A stretch of 64,000 nucleotides of DNA from NCBI GenBank assembly GCA_965213845.1, contig CBDCAI010000014.1, positions 620,001 through 684,000 of the forward strand, given 5' to 3'. The translations under genes were made by a program, and so were the position numbers. Of the stretch, positions 18,047 to 27,221 are shown in pieces (the stretch's first letter is position 1; each line of letters begins with the position of its first letter). This DNA comes from JBBROS01 sp965213845 (GTDB lineage: Bacteria; Pseudomonadota; Alphaproteobacteria; Acetobacterales; Acetobacteraceae). The notes under the pieces are model-generated. The model worked only from the letters and a program-made list of their open reading frames with translations. It ran no database searches and was not told the origin of the DNA.

Positions 18047-18939
18047 GCCCCGCTTGCCTTGCCCCGCAATGCGGTCTTGTCGAAGGCCACCTTCTCGCCG
18101 AAGCACAGCACCAGGCCGGCGCTGGCCTTCACCTCGCTCGGATACAGCCCGATCGTGCCCTCCGTCGTCCAGCGGTGCACCGGCTGGGCGGTCACCCAGG
18201 CGTTGGGCGGCAGCAGCGTGGACCCCCGGGTCGTGATGTCCCAGACGTAGTAATGATGCGGCACGACGATCCGCGCCTCGAGCCGCGCCGCGATCCGCTG
18301 CACCTGGTCGAAGCTCAGCACGTGCTGCGACCCATCGACCGGCAGCAGCGCCACATCCACCGTGCCCAGCCGGGCCCAGACCTCCTCCGGCGGGTCCGGC
18401 CGGTTGTCGCCCCAGTGCAGGATCCGCAGGCCGCCCACCTCGATCAGCAGCAGCGAGTTGTCGAATGACCGCCAGTTGTCCGGCGGGTCGGTCTTCACGT
18501 CCGTCAGGCGCCGGGTCTTGTCGGCCCAGTCATAGGCGTTGTGGGAGCTGTCGGAGACGTGCTTGTCGGCGATCCCGGTGACGGTTACGTCGGCGAACGA
18601 CCAGGTGCCGACCAGGCGGTCCAGGATGACGTTGGCGCTGGGCACGTGCACCGCGTCGTGGTCGAAATGCGCATGGGTGGACAGCACGACGTCCACGACT
18701 TCCCGCGGGAAGTCGTACAGGTACCAGTCCCAGTTGCCCCAGGGTGGGTTGCGCCAGGGGTCGATCAGCAGCGTCAGGCCGGAGGGCGCGGTGATGCGGA
18801 AGGCCGACCCGCCGAAATAGGCCAGCTCGACCGGCGCATCCTCGGCCGCGGCCGGTGCGCCCGGCTGCAGGGCGATCATGTGGTTGTTGTTCTCGGCCTG
18901 TTTCCAGGCCCAGAGCCCCTCGTCGATCCGCCGGGTCAT
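18043..18939 (-). CDS. Metallo-beta-lactamase-fold hydrolase
   Basis: A 298-residue protein of the MBL superfamily, UlaG/COG2220-like branch. The metal-binding motif is STHAHFDHDA (HxHxDH). Later ligands are probably in HWGDNR and VVPHHYY. No signal peptide is visible, so it is likely cytoplasmic. This superfamily includes many phosphodiesterases and lactonases, and the substrate cannot be told here. It lies 28 nt downstream of the giant glycosyltransferase gene and is coupled to the DUF29 fragment, so all three may be on one transcript. Confidence 0.87.
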   Translation of the reverse strand: MTRRIDEGLWAWKQAENNNHMIALQPGAPAAAEDAPVELAYFGGSAFRITAPSGLTLLIDPWRNPPWGNWDWYLYDFPREVVDVVLSTHAHFDHDAVHVPSANVILDRLVGTWSFADVTVTGIADKHVSDSSHNAYDWADKTRRLTDVKTDPPDNWRSFDNSLLLIEVGGLRILHWGDNRPDPPEEVWARLGTVDVALLPVDGSQHVLSFDQVQRIAARLEARIVVPHHYYVWDITTRGSTLLPPNAWVTAQPVHRWTTEGTIGLYPSEVKASAGLVLCFGEKVAFDKTALRGKASGA

Positions 18940-18967
18940 GCCCGGCCTCCGTGCAGGCCCCGCCGGA

Positions 18968-21900
18968 TCATGCCCGGCTCCCCTGCAAACCGGCCAGCAT
19001 GTCGTGCAGCCTTGCGGACACGACGGCCCAGTCGTGCTCGGCCAACCAGCGCCCGGCCTGCGTCTGCAGATCGCCCCGCGCGTCCTGGTGGTTCAGCAGC
19101 CACGAGACACCGCCCACGATCGCCGCGACATCGGTGCCGTGCATGCGCAGCACGGCGGACCCGACATCGGCAAAGATCGCGATCGGCGTCACCATGACCG
19201 GCGCACGGCTCGCCAGCGCGGTCCGCACAGCGGCGCTCGAGGATTCCAGCGTGTCCTGATAGGGCAGGATCACGGCGTCGCATTCCGACAACAGCCGCAG
19301 CGACACGTCGTTCGGCAGGAAGTCGGTATGCCACTCGATCGCGCCCTCCAGCCCCAGCGATCGGGCCAGGTCCCGGCACTCCGCCTCCGTCTGGACCGAG
19401 AGCGGGATCGGGTACAGCGACGTCACCATCCGCAACCGCGCCGCGGGCCAGGTCCGGCGCAGTTGGGAAAACGCCTCGATCAGCACCTTGAATCCCTTGT
19501 GCGGCAGCAGGAACCCATAGCTGCCGATCAGCGGCGCCGACCCGGGCGGCAGGGCGTGCGGCACCGGCACTGGGCGGTCCAGCCGGAGCGCGCCGTGCGG
19601 GAACAGCGCAACATTGCCGATCAGCCCATGCGCCTTCAAGCGGTTCAGGTCGTCGGCCGTATGTACAAGGATGCGGGCGACGCCGCCCAGGGCCGCCAGG
19701 AGCGGGAGGTGGGCCGCATCGCCGGCCGGCGGCATCGACTGCACGTTGTGCAGCATCACGACAACGCAGCGGCCGGACAGCCGGGAGTCCCGCAGCAACC
19801 GCGCCAGATGCGGCCAGGAGATCAGGCCCGGCTGGTGCTGGATCACCACGACCTGGGCGTTCGTCGCGGCGATCTCCGACGGCAGGGCATCGAGGCCTGT
19901 CTCGGCATCCCGCCGCCAGGCGCTGCGCGACGACGGCTGGTCGACCCCGGCCACATCCGACTCCGGCAGCCGCTCGTCCCGGAGGACCGTCACAGCCCGC
20001 CCGGAGTTCGGCCAGCCGCCCAGCAGCATCCGGGAATACTCGGCGATGCCGCACCGCACGTTCCATGTCGTCACCCAGGCGATCAGGGGCGACTGGGGCT
20101 CGGGGGCCAGAAGCAGGTCGAGCGCAGAGGCACGGATGCGCCCAGCCCATGCGAGCCCGTCGGCGACCGCCGCGGCAGCCGTGTGGCCCCGCCGCAGCCG
20201 GGCGACGGCCTTTTCGTCCTGAGAACGGTGTGCTGCCAGACACTCCTGCAGAGCCGCGACGAGGTCGTCGACATCGGGCTCGAACCAGACGCTGTCGGCC
20301 GTCCGCAGATGTGTTCCCGATGGCGCGAACCGATAATCCAGCAGCCGCGCGAAGTCGGCGTCCACGAAGTCCATGTGGGCGCCCGCACCCGTCACGATCA
20401 GCGAAAGGCCGGCCGCCATGGCCTCCGCGGCCGGGATGTTGAAGCCTTCGCCGCGGGACGGCAGCACCATCGCGTCGGCCTCGGCATAGAGCCGCTCCAA
20501 CGCCTCGGTCCCCAGGTCGCGGTTGATCAGCGTGATCGGCGCCAGCTCGGGGGTGGCAAGGCGCAGCCGTTCGATCTGCTGCGGCATGTCGTTGTGCGGG
20601 TTGGGAAAGGTCTTGATGACGAGTTGGACCGGGTCCGTGGCGTCGAACGCCTTCGCGAACGCCTCCAGCAGCACGTCGGCGCCCTTGCGCGGGAAGCAGG
20701 ACGAGACATGCAGGAAGGTCAGCCGCCGCGTTTCGTTAGCCTTGGGCCGCGGGCCCGCGGCAAGCCGGGCTGCGCCGATGGCTGCGAATGCCTCGAGCCG
20801 GGGCGCGAAGCCGATGACGCGCACCGGCAGACGCACACCGGAATCGACCAGCATCCTGGCCACGATCCTGGACGGGGCCAGCACCCCGGCGAAATGGCCG
20901 TTCAGGCGCTGCACCATCTCCCGCGGCAGCTGGCTCTCCTCCCAGAACGGGTAGGCGAGCGGCAGGTCACCGGGGTCGGACGGCACCAGGAACGGCCAGT
21001 GCTGCACAATGGTCACCTCCGTCGCCGCGGCGTGCGGCGGCCGGGCAGCCAGGGCCGCGATCGCCGGACGTTCCCCGCCCGGCACGCGGCTCAGGTCGTG
21101 CTTCGGCTCGCCCTCGACCTGGTGCAGCCGCACCGACCCCGGTTCCGCCCGGTCCAGCGCCAGCGCCATGGCACGGTTCACCATCGCCAGGCTGTAGCTT
21201 CCGTTCACGTGCCCCGTGACGTTGAACCGCAGTGTCGCGGCCAGGCCGGGCAGATCCACGCTCGCCCGGGTGCTGTCCTCGAACAGCACGGCCTCGGACA
21301 GCGCCATGCGATCCCCGGGGCTGGCCTGCGGGCCATGGATGATGCCCGACAGCCCGATATAGGGCGCGTATGCCCCCGCGATCGGTTGGCCCGTCGCCTC
21401 CAGGGTCAGCGTCACCTGCCCGTTTTCTGCCGGCTGCACGTCCAGCCGCAGCAGCAGCGTCGTGTCCTGGCCCTCGGGAACCGGGCGCGCGGTGTGCGCC
21501 CCGCAGGCGGACCGGGCACCGATCTGCAACCCGACCGCCGAAGGCGTCGTGCGCAGACGCAGGATCACGCGCACCACGCCCACCCCCTGGTCTGCAACCC
21601 GGAACGAGAGCACACCCGCCGTCCCGGCCAGCCAGCTGCCCCAAGCCTCCGCCTCCGCCCAGCCATCGGCAAGCACCTGGTGACACGCAAGGGCCGCCAG
21701 CATCGCAGCGCGGCCACGTGGCTCCACTGTTGCGCCGCTCGGCCCCGGCAGGCTGGCGGGCCGGACCATCTCCAGCGCCCGGTGCGTGACCGCCTGCGGC
21801 TCGGTCAGCGTGTAGAACAGGGCGCACAGGCCGATACCAGGCGGACCCGGGTCGGGCGCCCCGGGGGTCTGTGCCACGGACAAGGTCAGGTCGACGTAGG

Positions 21901-24430
21901 ACTCCGCCCCGACCGTGCAGACCAGCTGCAGCAGGACGGTTCGGCGCCCATCGAAGGCCGCGGCGGCCGTGGCCCGGGCACCACAGGCAGCCTCGGCCAT
22001 GACGACGGGAGCGCCGGGCCCGGCCGCCACGCGGAGCTGCATCACGACCCCGACCCGGGTGCCGACGGCCGCCGCGACCGGCAGGCCGAGCCGGGCCATC
22101 GGCCGCGCCATCCACAGCGCCTGGCCGTCGGCCACGCCCCAGCCGTCCTGGGGAACCAGCCGGGGCAGCAGCGCCTCGGCCAGCAACGAGGCCAGCGGCA
22201 GCGCGGTCCCGATCCGGCGCGGCATCCGCGGCGCATGCAGGCGCAGCATCCGGTCCGGGCCGAGGCCCGGGGCGCGCATCGCGTCCTCCGGCGTCCGGGA
22301 TACCTGGCCCGCCATGGTGGTCATGGTGCCGAGCAGCTCGCGGCTGAACTCCAGGAAACTCCGCGGCTTGAACTCCCGGCGGATGCGCGCCTCGCGCGTC
22401 GCCAGCTCGGCCCGGTCCGTCAGCAGCCGGCGCACCAGCTGAGCGGCTCCGCTGGCATTATGGGGATCGATATACAGCGCAAGGTCGCCCCCGACCTCCG
22501 GGATCGAAGTCGTCCCGGACGCCAGGCACAGCTTCCCGCGCGACAGGCTCTCGCCGACAGGAAGGCCCCAGCCTTCGACGAACGAGGGAAACATCGTGAA
22601 CAGGCAATGCTCATAGAGGGTCGAAAGCTCGTCGTCGGTCGGCCCCTCGACGACGACGACCGTCCCATCGAGGTTGTTCGTCGCGTCCAGCTGCCGGAAC
22701 AGCTCGTCGCCCCCCATGCCACGCCGACCGACCAGCACCAGCCGGGGAACGTCGCCCCCCTCGCGGGCCAGCAGCCGCCAGACATTCAGCAGTAACAAGT
22801 GGTTCTTGTGCGGCGCGAAGGTGCCGACGCACAGCACGAACTCCGTTTCCCGCAGGTCCGCGATCGCAGGCGTCCAGGGGTTGTCACCGGGCCCACGCCC
22901 CGCAGTGCCGACCGGCAGCTCGAGCGCGTTCAGCACGACCTTCACGGGCACCGGCCGGTACCCGCTCTCCCGCATCAGCCGGCGCGTCTCGCCGGCGACG
23001 AACTCGGACCCCGTCACCACGAAGTCGACCTGCAGCAGCAGCTCCGCGATGGCGGCCGAGAACTCCGAAGTCAGGATCGGCGGCAGGTATTCGGGGTCGG
23101 TCAGCGGGATGAAGTCGTAGATCATGGCGCCGATCCGCACCCCGGCCCGGCGCATGCGCGCCCGCGGGACGGCAAGGCCGGGCTGCATGTAGACGACTCC
23201 GGTCGATACGAAGGTGTCCTGTGCGTCCAGCCGGACGAACGACGACCCCGCCTCCAGCTCCGCAACCAGGCGCTGCTGGCGCTCGAACGCCTTGTCACCG
23301 GGGTTCTGCTGGTTCAGCAGGACCATCCGCAGCAGGTCCTCCCGCAGGGTCCAGAGCTGCTTGTCGTGCCAGATGACGCACTGGACAGGCGAAACGGTCA
23401 GACGCCCGTGCGGTCCCAGGATGGAGGCGAGGATCCCGAGCTGGACCCGCTGGATGCCGGACAGGCCAGGCTGCGTGCCCAGCACGTGGAACAGGTCGGT
23501 GAACTCCAGATACAGCACGCCGCCGCGGCGTGCCGGCAGCGGAACCGCAGCGCCCAGGTCGAGATCGGCGCCGAGGCCGTGCAGCTCGTGATAGGTGCTG
23601 CGCAACGGCGACAGTTCGAGCGAGCGCCGGTAGGCCGCGATCGCCGCTGGCTGATGTCCCCGCAGTTTCAGGCAATGCCCGAGCTGGAGATAAAGGTCGG
23701 GGTCGTCCGGCTTCACGGCCAGGCCCTTGCGATAGGCGGTCTCGGCCTCGGCCAGGCGACCGCCTTCCTTGAGGCAGTTGCCGTACTGCGCCCAGATCTG
23801 CACGTCGTCGGGAACCTGCCGGAGGTAGTCCCCATAGGCCTTGTAGGCGGCGCCCCACATCTTGGCGTCGCGCGCCAGGTCGCCGACGCTACGGAGGGTG
23901 CCGGGATTGTCCCCTGCCCCGCCGTCGCCCGCGACCCGGACATCCCCGGCCGTCGGGCTCCGCGGCAGGCTGGACACGCCGGCCAGCGCGTCGTGCTCCC
24001 GCCGTGCATCGGCGTTGTCCGCGTTGATCTCGAACGCCCGCCCGTAATGCGTCCGTGCCAGGTCCAGCCGTCCCATGACCTTGGCCAGATGCGCGATCTG
24101 CAGGTGCAGGTCGTCGTCGTCGGGCCGCAGCTGCAACAGCGCCTGGTAGGTGGTGTGGGCCGAATCGTGGTCCCCCATCTCCTTCAGCGCATGCCCGACC
24201 TGGATGGCAAGGTCGGTTGCCGACGGATCGAGCTCCACCACCTTGCCATAGAAGTTGATGACCCCGGCCCAGTTCCGCTGGTCGCGCGCGGCGTTGCCGG
24301 CCCGCCGCAGCTGCCGCAGCAACCGCCGCTTCGCCAGGCGCTGCACCCGCACCCGCAGCGGGAGGCCGGTGCCGCCATGCAGCGATGCCACCCGCTCGAG
24401 GAACGCTGCCTTGCGAAGTTCGATATCCAT
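18968..24430 (-). CDS. Giant TPR protein with three glycosyltransferase (GT4-type) regions
   Basis: About 1820 residues. Residues 1-260 are TPR repeats (ending YRKGLAVKPDDPDLYLQLG). A first GT-B glycosyltransferase region spans about 400-690, with VLCVGTFAPHKNH and an SFVEGWGLPVGES donor site. Residues 700-1110 form an unrecognised beta-rich segment. A second GT region (about 1120-1400) has FLHVSSCFPRKGADVLLEAF and PSRGEGFNIPAAEAMA. A third (about 1445-1815) has WNVRCGIAEYSRML and GFLLPHKGFKVLIEAF. The E-x7-E nucleotide-sugar sites are visible in the first two, while the third has a weaker PYQDTLESSSAA site. It likely assembles a surface polysaccharide or glycosylates proteins. Start at ATG 24430; an ATG at 24478 is also possible. 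Confidence 0.87.
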   Translation of the reverse strand: MDIELRKAAFLERVASLHGGTGLPLRVRVQRLAKRRLLRQLRRAGNAARDQRNWAGVINFYGKVVELDPSATDLAIQVGHALKEMGDHDSAHTTYQALLQLRPDDDDLHLQIAHLAKVMGRLDLARTHYGRAFEINADNADARREHDALAGVSSLPRSPTAGDVRVAGDGGAGDNPGTLRSVGDLARDAKMWGAAYKAYGDYLRQVPDDVQIWAQYGNCLKEGGRLAEAETAYRKGLAVKPDDPDLYLQLGHCLKLRGHQPAAIAAYRRSLELSPLRSTYHELHGLGADLDLGAAVPLPARRGGVLYLEFTDLFHVLGTQPGLSGIQRVQLGILASILGPHGRLTVSPVQCVIWHDKQLWTLREDLLRMVLLNQQNPGDKAFERQQRLVAELEAGSSFVRLDAQDTFVSTGVVYMQPGLAVPRARMRRAGVRIGAMIYDFIPLTDPEYLPPILTSEFSAAIAELLLQVDFVVTGSEFVAGETRRLMRESGYRPVPVKVVLNALELPVGTAGRGPGDNPWTPAIADLRETEFVLCVGTFAPHKNHLLLLNVWRLLAREGGDVPRLVLVGRRGMGGDELFRQLDATNNLDGTVVVVEGPTDDELSTLYEHCLFTMFPSFVEGWGLPVGESLSRGKLCLASGTTSIPEVGGDLALYIDPHNASGAAQLVRRLLTDRAELATREARIRREFKPRSFLEFSRELLGTMTTMAGQVSRTPEDAMRAPGLGPDRMLRLHAPRMPRRIGTALPLASLLAEALLPRLVPQDGWGVADGQALWMARPMARLGLPVAAAVGTRVGVVMQLRVAAGPGAPVVMAEAACGARATAAAAFDGRRTVLLQLVCTVGAESYVDLTLSVAQTPGAPDPGPPGIGLCALFYTLTEPQAVTHRALEMVRPASLPGPSGATVEPRGRAAMLAALACHQVLADGWAEAEAWGSWLAGTAGVLSFRVADQGVGVVRVILRLRTTPSAVGLQIGARSACGAHTARPVPEGQDTTLLLRLDVQPAENGQVTLTLEATGQPIAGAYAPYIGLSGIIHGPQASPGDRMALSEAVLFEDSTRASVDLPGLAATLRFNVTGHVNGSYSLAMVNRAMALALDRAEPGSVRLHQVEGEPKHDLSRVPGGERPAIAALAARPPHAAATEVTIVQHWPFLVPSDPGDLPLAYPFWEESQLPREMVQRLNGHFAGVLAPSRIVARMLVDSGVRLPVRVIGFAPRLEAFAAIGAARLAAGPRPKANETRRLTFLHVSSCFPRKGADVLLEAFAKAFDATDPVQLVIKTFPNPHNDMPQQIERLRLATPELAPITLINRDLGTEALERLYAEADAMVLPSRGEGFNIPAAEAMAAGLSLIVTGAGAHMDFVDADFARLLDYRFAPSGTHLRTADSVWFEPDVDDLVAALQECLAAHRSQDEKAVARLRRGHTAAAAVADGLAWAGRIRASALDLLLAPEPQSPLIAWVTTWNVRCGIAEYSRMLLGGWPNSGRAVTVLRDERLPESDVAGVDQPSSRSAWRRDAETGLDALPSEIAATNAQVVVIQHQPGLISWPHLARLLRDSRLSGRCVVVMLHNVQSMPPAGDAAHLPLLAALGGVARILVHTADDLNRLKAHGLIGNVALFPHGALRLDRPVPVPHALPPGSAPLIGSYGFLLPHKGFKVLIEAFSQLRRTWPAARLRMVTSLYPIPLSVQTEAECRDLARSLGLEGAIEWHTDFLPNDVSLRLLSECDAVILPYQDTLESSSAAVRTALASRAPVMVTPIAIFADVGSAVLRMHGTDVAAIVGGVSWLLNHQDARGDLQTQAGRWLAEHDWAVVSARLHDMLAGLQGSRA

Positions 24431-24714
24431 ACCGCCGAAGCCCTTCCGGCCCGCGGGATGACCCGGCAGGTCCTGCATCGGGCGGCCGAAGCTTCGGCCG
24501 CCGTCCGGCTCATCCTACCGGGGCCGGCGCGTCTCGGCTATTGCCATGGATGGCCGCGCAAGCCGGCGACCCGGCTTGCTATCGGGCCGATAAGCCTGAA
24601 TGTTGCGTGCGCCGCCTCTGCCCCGTGGGGACTGTCGATTGCACCGAGCACAACCAATCGAGCCGATTTGACGTCCGGTCGCCCGGCCCAGCAACCGTCT
24701 GACCGGGGCATCCC

Positions 24715-25266
24715 ATGACGGTCGCCCGCGTGCAGAGCTTCGCCTTCGCCGGCATCGAGGCCGTCCCGGTCGAGGTCCAGGTGCAGATCAGCAGCGGCCT
24801 GCCCGCCCTGCTCATCGTCGGCCTACCCGACAAGGCGGTCGGCGAGGCGCGGGAGCGGGTGCGGGCCGCGCTGACCGCCATGGGCCTGTCGCTGCCCCCG
24901 AAGCGCATCCTGATCAACCTGGCGCCGGCCGACCTGTTGAAGGAGGGCAGCCACTTCGACCTGCCGATCGCCCTGGCCATCCTGGCGGCCATGGACGTGC
25001 TGCCGCGGGACGAGGTCGGCGGCTACGCGGCGCTGGGCGAGCTGTCGCTGGACGGGGGGATCTCCGCGGTGGCCGGGGTCCTTCCCGCCGCGATCGCCGC
25101 GTCGTCGCGCGACCTCGGGCTCATCTGCCCTGTGGCGCAGGGGGGCGAGGCCGCCTGTAGGTTCTATAAATTAAGTTCGGGAAACCACCCCAGTAACTCC
25201 GCCACTTTCGACGTCCACAAAACTCCCGTTACGATATTAGGAATCGCTCGGGACGACCCTTCTTGA
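24715..25266 (+). pseudogene. comM: comM/yifB (Mg-chelatase-like) 5' part, interrupted
   Basis: The first 148 codons encode the N-terminal domain of ComM/YifB, an AAA+ helicase involved in natural transformation: VQSFAFAGIEAVPVEVQVQIS, GLPDKAVGEARERVRAAL, KRILINLAPADL and GELSLDGG, ending CPVAQGGEAA. The family normally continues with Trp-Ala-Gly and an ATPase domain of about 350 more residues. Here homology stops at about 25157 and the frame runs 36 unrelated codons to a stop at 25266. The remaining comM is not seen anywhere to base 64000. ComM is a known insertion site for genomic islands (AbaR islands in Acinetobacter), so this is read as disruption by an island. Confidence 0.85.
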
Positions 25267-25293
25267 GCCCGACATGCAGGCATAAATTAAGTT
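25166..25293 (+). repeat. 12-bp direct repeat ATAAATTAAGTT near the island end
   Basis: Identical copies at 25166-25177 and 25282-25293, 116 bp apart, in otherwise GC-rich DNA. The first begins only 9 bp inside the island. They could be recombinase or excisionase sites or simply promoter-like AT words. Confidence 0.5.
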
Positions 25294-25460
25294 TCAGGAC
25301 GGCTGAACAGCTTGCCGCTTGTCGAACCCAAAAGACGGCAACGATGCCCATCAAGGTTTTTTGCTGCATGCCGTATCCCCGAGGGTGGCCGGCTGGGCAG
25401 CACTCCTCGTCACATCAACGAGTGCGGGCTACCCACGGCACCGACCGCCAGGAGGGAGAA

Positions 25461-25613
25461 ATGACTCCGTTCGGTTCGCAGCCGATTACCCTGGTGACTT
25501 CCAGGAGCTCGACAACGTCCGACCGTCGTTCCCCGCTCTCGTACTTCGAGACATACGCCTGCGGCCTGCCCAGCCTCGCCGCCGGGTCGACCTGCGTGAG
25601 GCTGGCTTCCTAG
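25461..25613 (+). CDS. Small hypothetical ORF (50 codons, weak)
   Basis: The frame starts at ATG 25461 behind an excellent Shine-Dalgarno sequence (AGGAGGGAGAA). The product is Ser/Thr-rich (PITLVTSRSSTTSDRR) with no recognised family. Only the ribosome binding site supports it. Confidence 0.25.
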   Translation: MTPFGSQPITLVTSRSSTTSDRRSPLSYFETYACGLPSLAAGSTCVRLAS

Positions 25614-25857
25614 CTGGCGGATACGAGCTTTTCTGCAAGCCGGACGTCTCGGCAACTGTCGTGAACGTTACACACCACCCTGCGGCCTATCTCGCGAGCT
25701 GACGACCGAGCAAGAACTCAAAGATTGGGGGCTGTGGAGCCTGCTCCCGCTGCTCTGATCGGTTGCCAGCCAGGATTGGGGCAACCGTTCCGCGTTCCGG
25801 GATCTCGTTCGATGTCGATTATCACCCGGGTTGTCAGTCTTCCAGGGGGTGACCACG

Positions 25858-26166
25858 ATGGCGGACCCTGCCGCCGCCAGTTTCGGAGCTTGCATGACGT
25901 CGACTGACCTAAACCGCGAACTTCCCGACCAGACGACTATCGTGATCGGCCTGGCGATCCAGGCTTTGATCAAGAAGCTCCTAGCGTCCGGCACGTTGGA
26001 TCCTGAAGATCTGGCCGACATGCGGGCCTACGGCCTCCAATTTGCGGCCAACCTTGCCACTTACAGGTTGGCTGAAGTCCCGGGCGGGGCGGCCGCACTT
26101 GAAAATAGGATCGTCTCCTGGTGGGAAAGGCTGAACGCTCCCGCACTGTACGCCAACGATCCGTGA
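25858..26166 (+). CDS. Small hypothetical protein, helical
   Basis: A 102-residue frame from ATG 25858, with GGGGGTGA upstream. A start at 25894 is possible. The C-terminal two thirds look helical (TTIVIGLAIQALIKKLLASGTLDPEDLADMRAYGLQ in pieces). No family was recognised. The stop overlaps the start of the next small gene (GTGA), which supports both being real and co-translated. Confidence 0.6.
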   Translation: MADPAAASFGACMTSTDLNRELPDQTTIVIGLAIQALIKKLLASGTLDPEDLADMRAYGLQFAANLATYRLAEVPGGAAALENRIVSWWERLNAPALYANDP

Positions 26167-26369
26167 CGGTGGCCCCGTTGCCGCTCCGCATGCACATGGC
26201 GGTCTCGATCCTTTCGAGAAGCGCGGATCCCGGAGCGCCGGACGCCCAAGCGGCTTGCGCGGAAACGGCTGCCCGGATTGTCCGCCTCGAGGAGGCATTG
26301 ATGGCGATGCTGCGGGGCGACCCCGACGCGCAGGAAAAAGCCAAAGGCATCTTGGATGCTGGTCGGTAG
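26163..26369 (+). CDS. Small hypothetical protein coupled to the preceding gene
   Basis: A 68-residue frame starting at GTG 26163, overlapping the previous stop as GTGA. The residues are Ala/Glu/Arg-rich and helical in character (ETAARIVRLEEALMAMLRGD). No family was recognised. Coupling and protein-like composition are the only support. Confidence 0.5.
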   Translation: MTVAPLPLRMHMAVSILSRSADPGAPDAQAACAETAARIVRLEEALMAMLRGDPDAQEKAKGILDAGR

Positions 26370-26514
26370 CCGATGACTACCCATTGGGCGGCGCTCGGAA
26401 GCTTGCTTGGACGGGCCAGGTAAGGGGAGGCGCTACGACGCAGTCGTCTCGCGTTGCCGCCGCTGCCGATTGTCCGGGAAGACGTCTTCGCCCGGGCAGC
26501 GCTCGTCGCGCTCT

Positions 26515-27087
26515 CTAGGTGCGAACCGTCCGGCCGGAAGTCGAGGGTGTCCCGTCCCGGTGACGGACCATGAAGGGGCCGACGCTGGCAGGGTGGCGGG
26601 CGGGGGCGACGACCCCCAGGTGTCGGGCCATCTTGCACGCGGCGATCCACCGCGCGTCCGTTTCCCGGGTTCCCGGGACGGACGTGTGACCCGTGTATGA
26701 CCGGCCCACCAGCATGAGGAAGGCCAGCCACGCCTCCTCGCCCTCGGCGGCAACGTTGCCGGGCCGGAAGCGCCGTCCCAACGAATAGTGGCCGCCGCTT
26801 TCCGTCATTGCCGTGCCCGGCCCGCGGTGCAGTTCGACGATCGCCGAGCTCCTCACCCAGCTCATACCCCCCGTCGCGGGGTGGAGCTCGGCATAGCCGA
26901 ACAGCACGTGGCTGCCACCCTGCAACGGGACCGCGGTCCAGGGGTCCATGACGGCCTGGAGCGGGTTCATCGGTGGCTTCCCCGGACGGCCGCAGTCCGC
27001 CTGTGCTTTCCGGGCGATCCGTCGGCCGGTTCCCGCGGGAGGGGAACTACGCTTGTCGGGCACGATGGCCGCATCGACGCCTCCCAT
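26515..27087 (-). CDS. DUF6634-like protein, copy A
   Basis: A 190-residue protein. The core MDPWTAVPLQGGSHVLFGYAEL, then MSWVRSSAIVELHRG and HYSLGRRF, has the W...L.G...GHP-like / RTSxxxx / YxLG pattern I associate with DUF6634, a family of unknown function found on plasmids and islands. The C-terminal part (RWIAACKMARHLGVVAPARHPAS) is shared with copy B at 49516-50100, and the genes are also clearly similar at DNA level. Start at ATG 27087; similarity with copy B reaches to VDAA near the N-terminus. A conserved TTGACT element lies upstream. Confidence 0.72.
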   Translation of the reverse strand: MGGVDAAIVPDKRSSPPAGTGRRIARKAQADCGRPGKPPMNPLQAVMDPWTAVPLQGGSHVLFGYAELHPATGGMSWVRSSAIVELHRGPGTAMTESGGHYSLGRRFRPGNVAAEGEEAWLAFLMLVGRSYTGHTSVPGTRETDARWIAACKMARHLGVVAPARHPASVGPFMVRHRDGTPSTSGRTVRT

Positions 27088-27135
27088 GAGCGGCCGGCCG
27101 GTCCGAAATGGATCGCCTCACATGCCGCAGGCCGC

Positions 27136-27164
27136 AAAAACATCAGAACCGAACTTTGAGTCAA
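27136..27164 (-). promoter_or_regulatory. Possible promoter of DUF6634-like copy A
   Basis: On the minus strand TTGACT occupies 27164-27159, followed after 17 nt by GTTTTT. The same TTGACTC and downstream TTTTGCG words stand upstream of copy B at 50163-50135. The -10 match is weak, so this rests mainly on conservation between the two copies. Confidence 0.3.
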
Positions 27165-27221
27165 GCGTTTTGATATATTAAGTCGTGTCTAAGATATAGT
27201 CTACCGTCCATTTTCGGTGCC

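Larger units (their letters stand above)
25158..25857. other. Island left-end region, mostly non-coding
   Basis: About 700 bases with lower GC at its start and no recognised gene. It contains the 12-bp direct repeat listed separately and one small frame with a good ribosome binding site. In an island integrated by a serine recombinase the attachment-site half would lie at its left edge. Confidence 0.5.

Noticed and set aside
18878..22795. A 1305-codon open frame on the plus strand
   Set aside because: It is antisense to the glycosyltransferase gene, rich in Arg/Gln/His/Gly with no motif, as expected from the GC-rich complementary strand.
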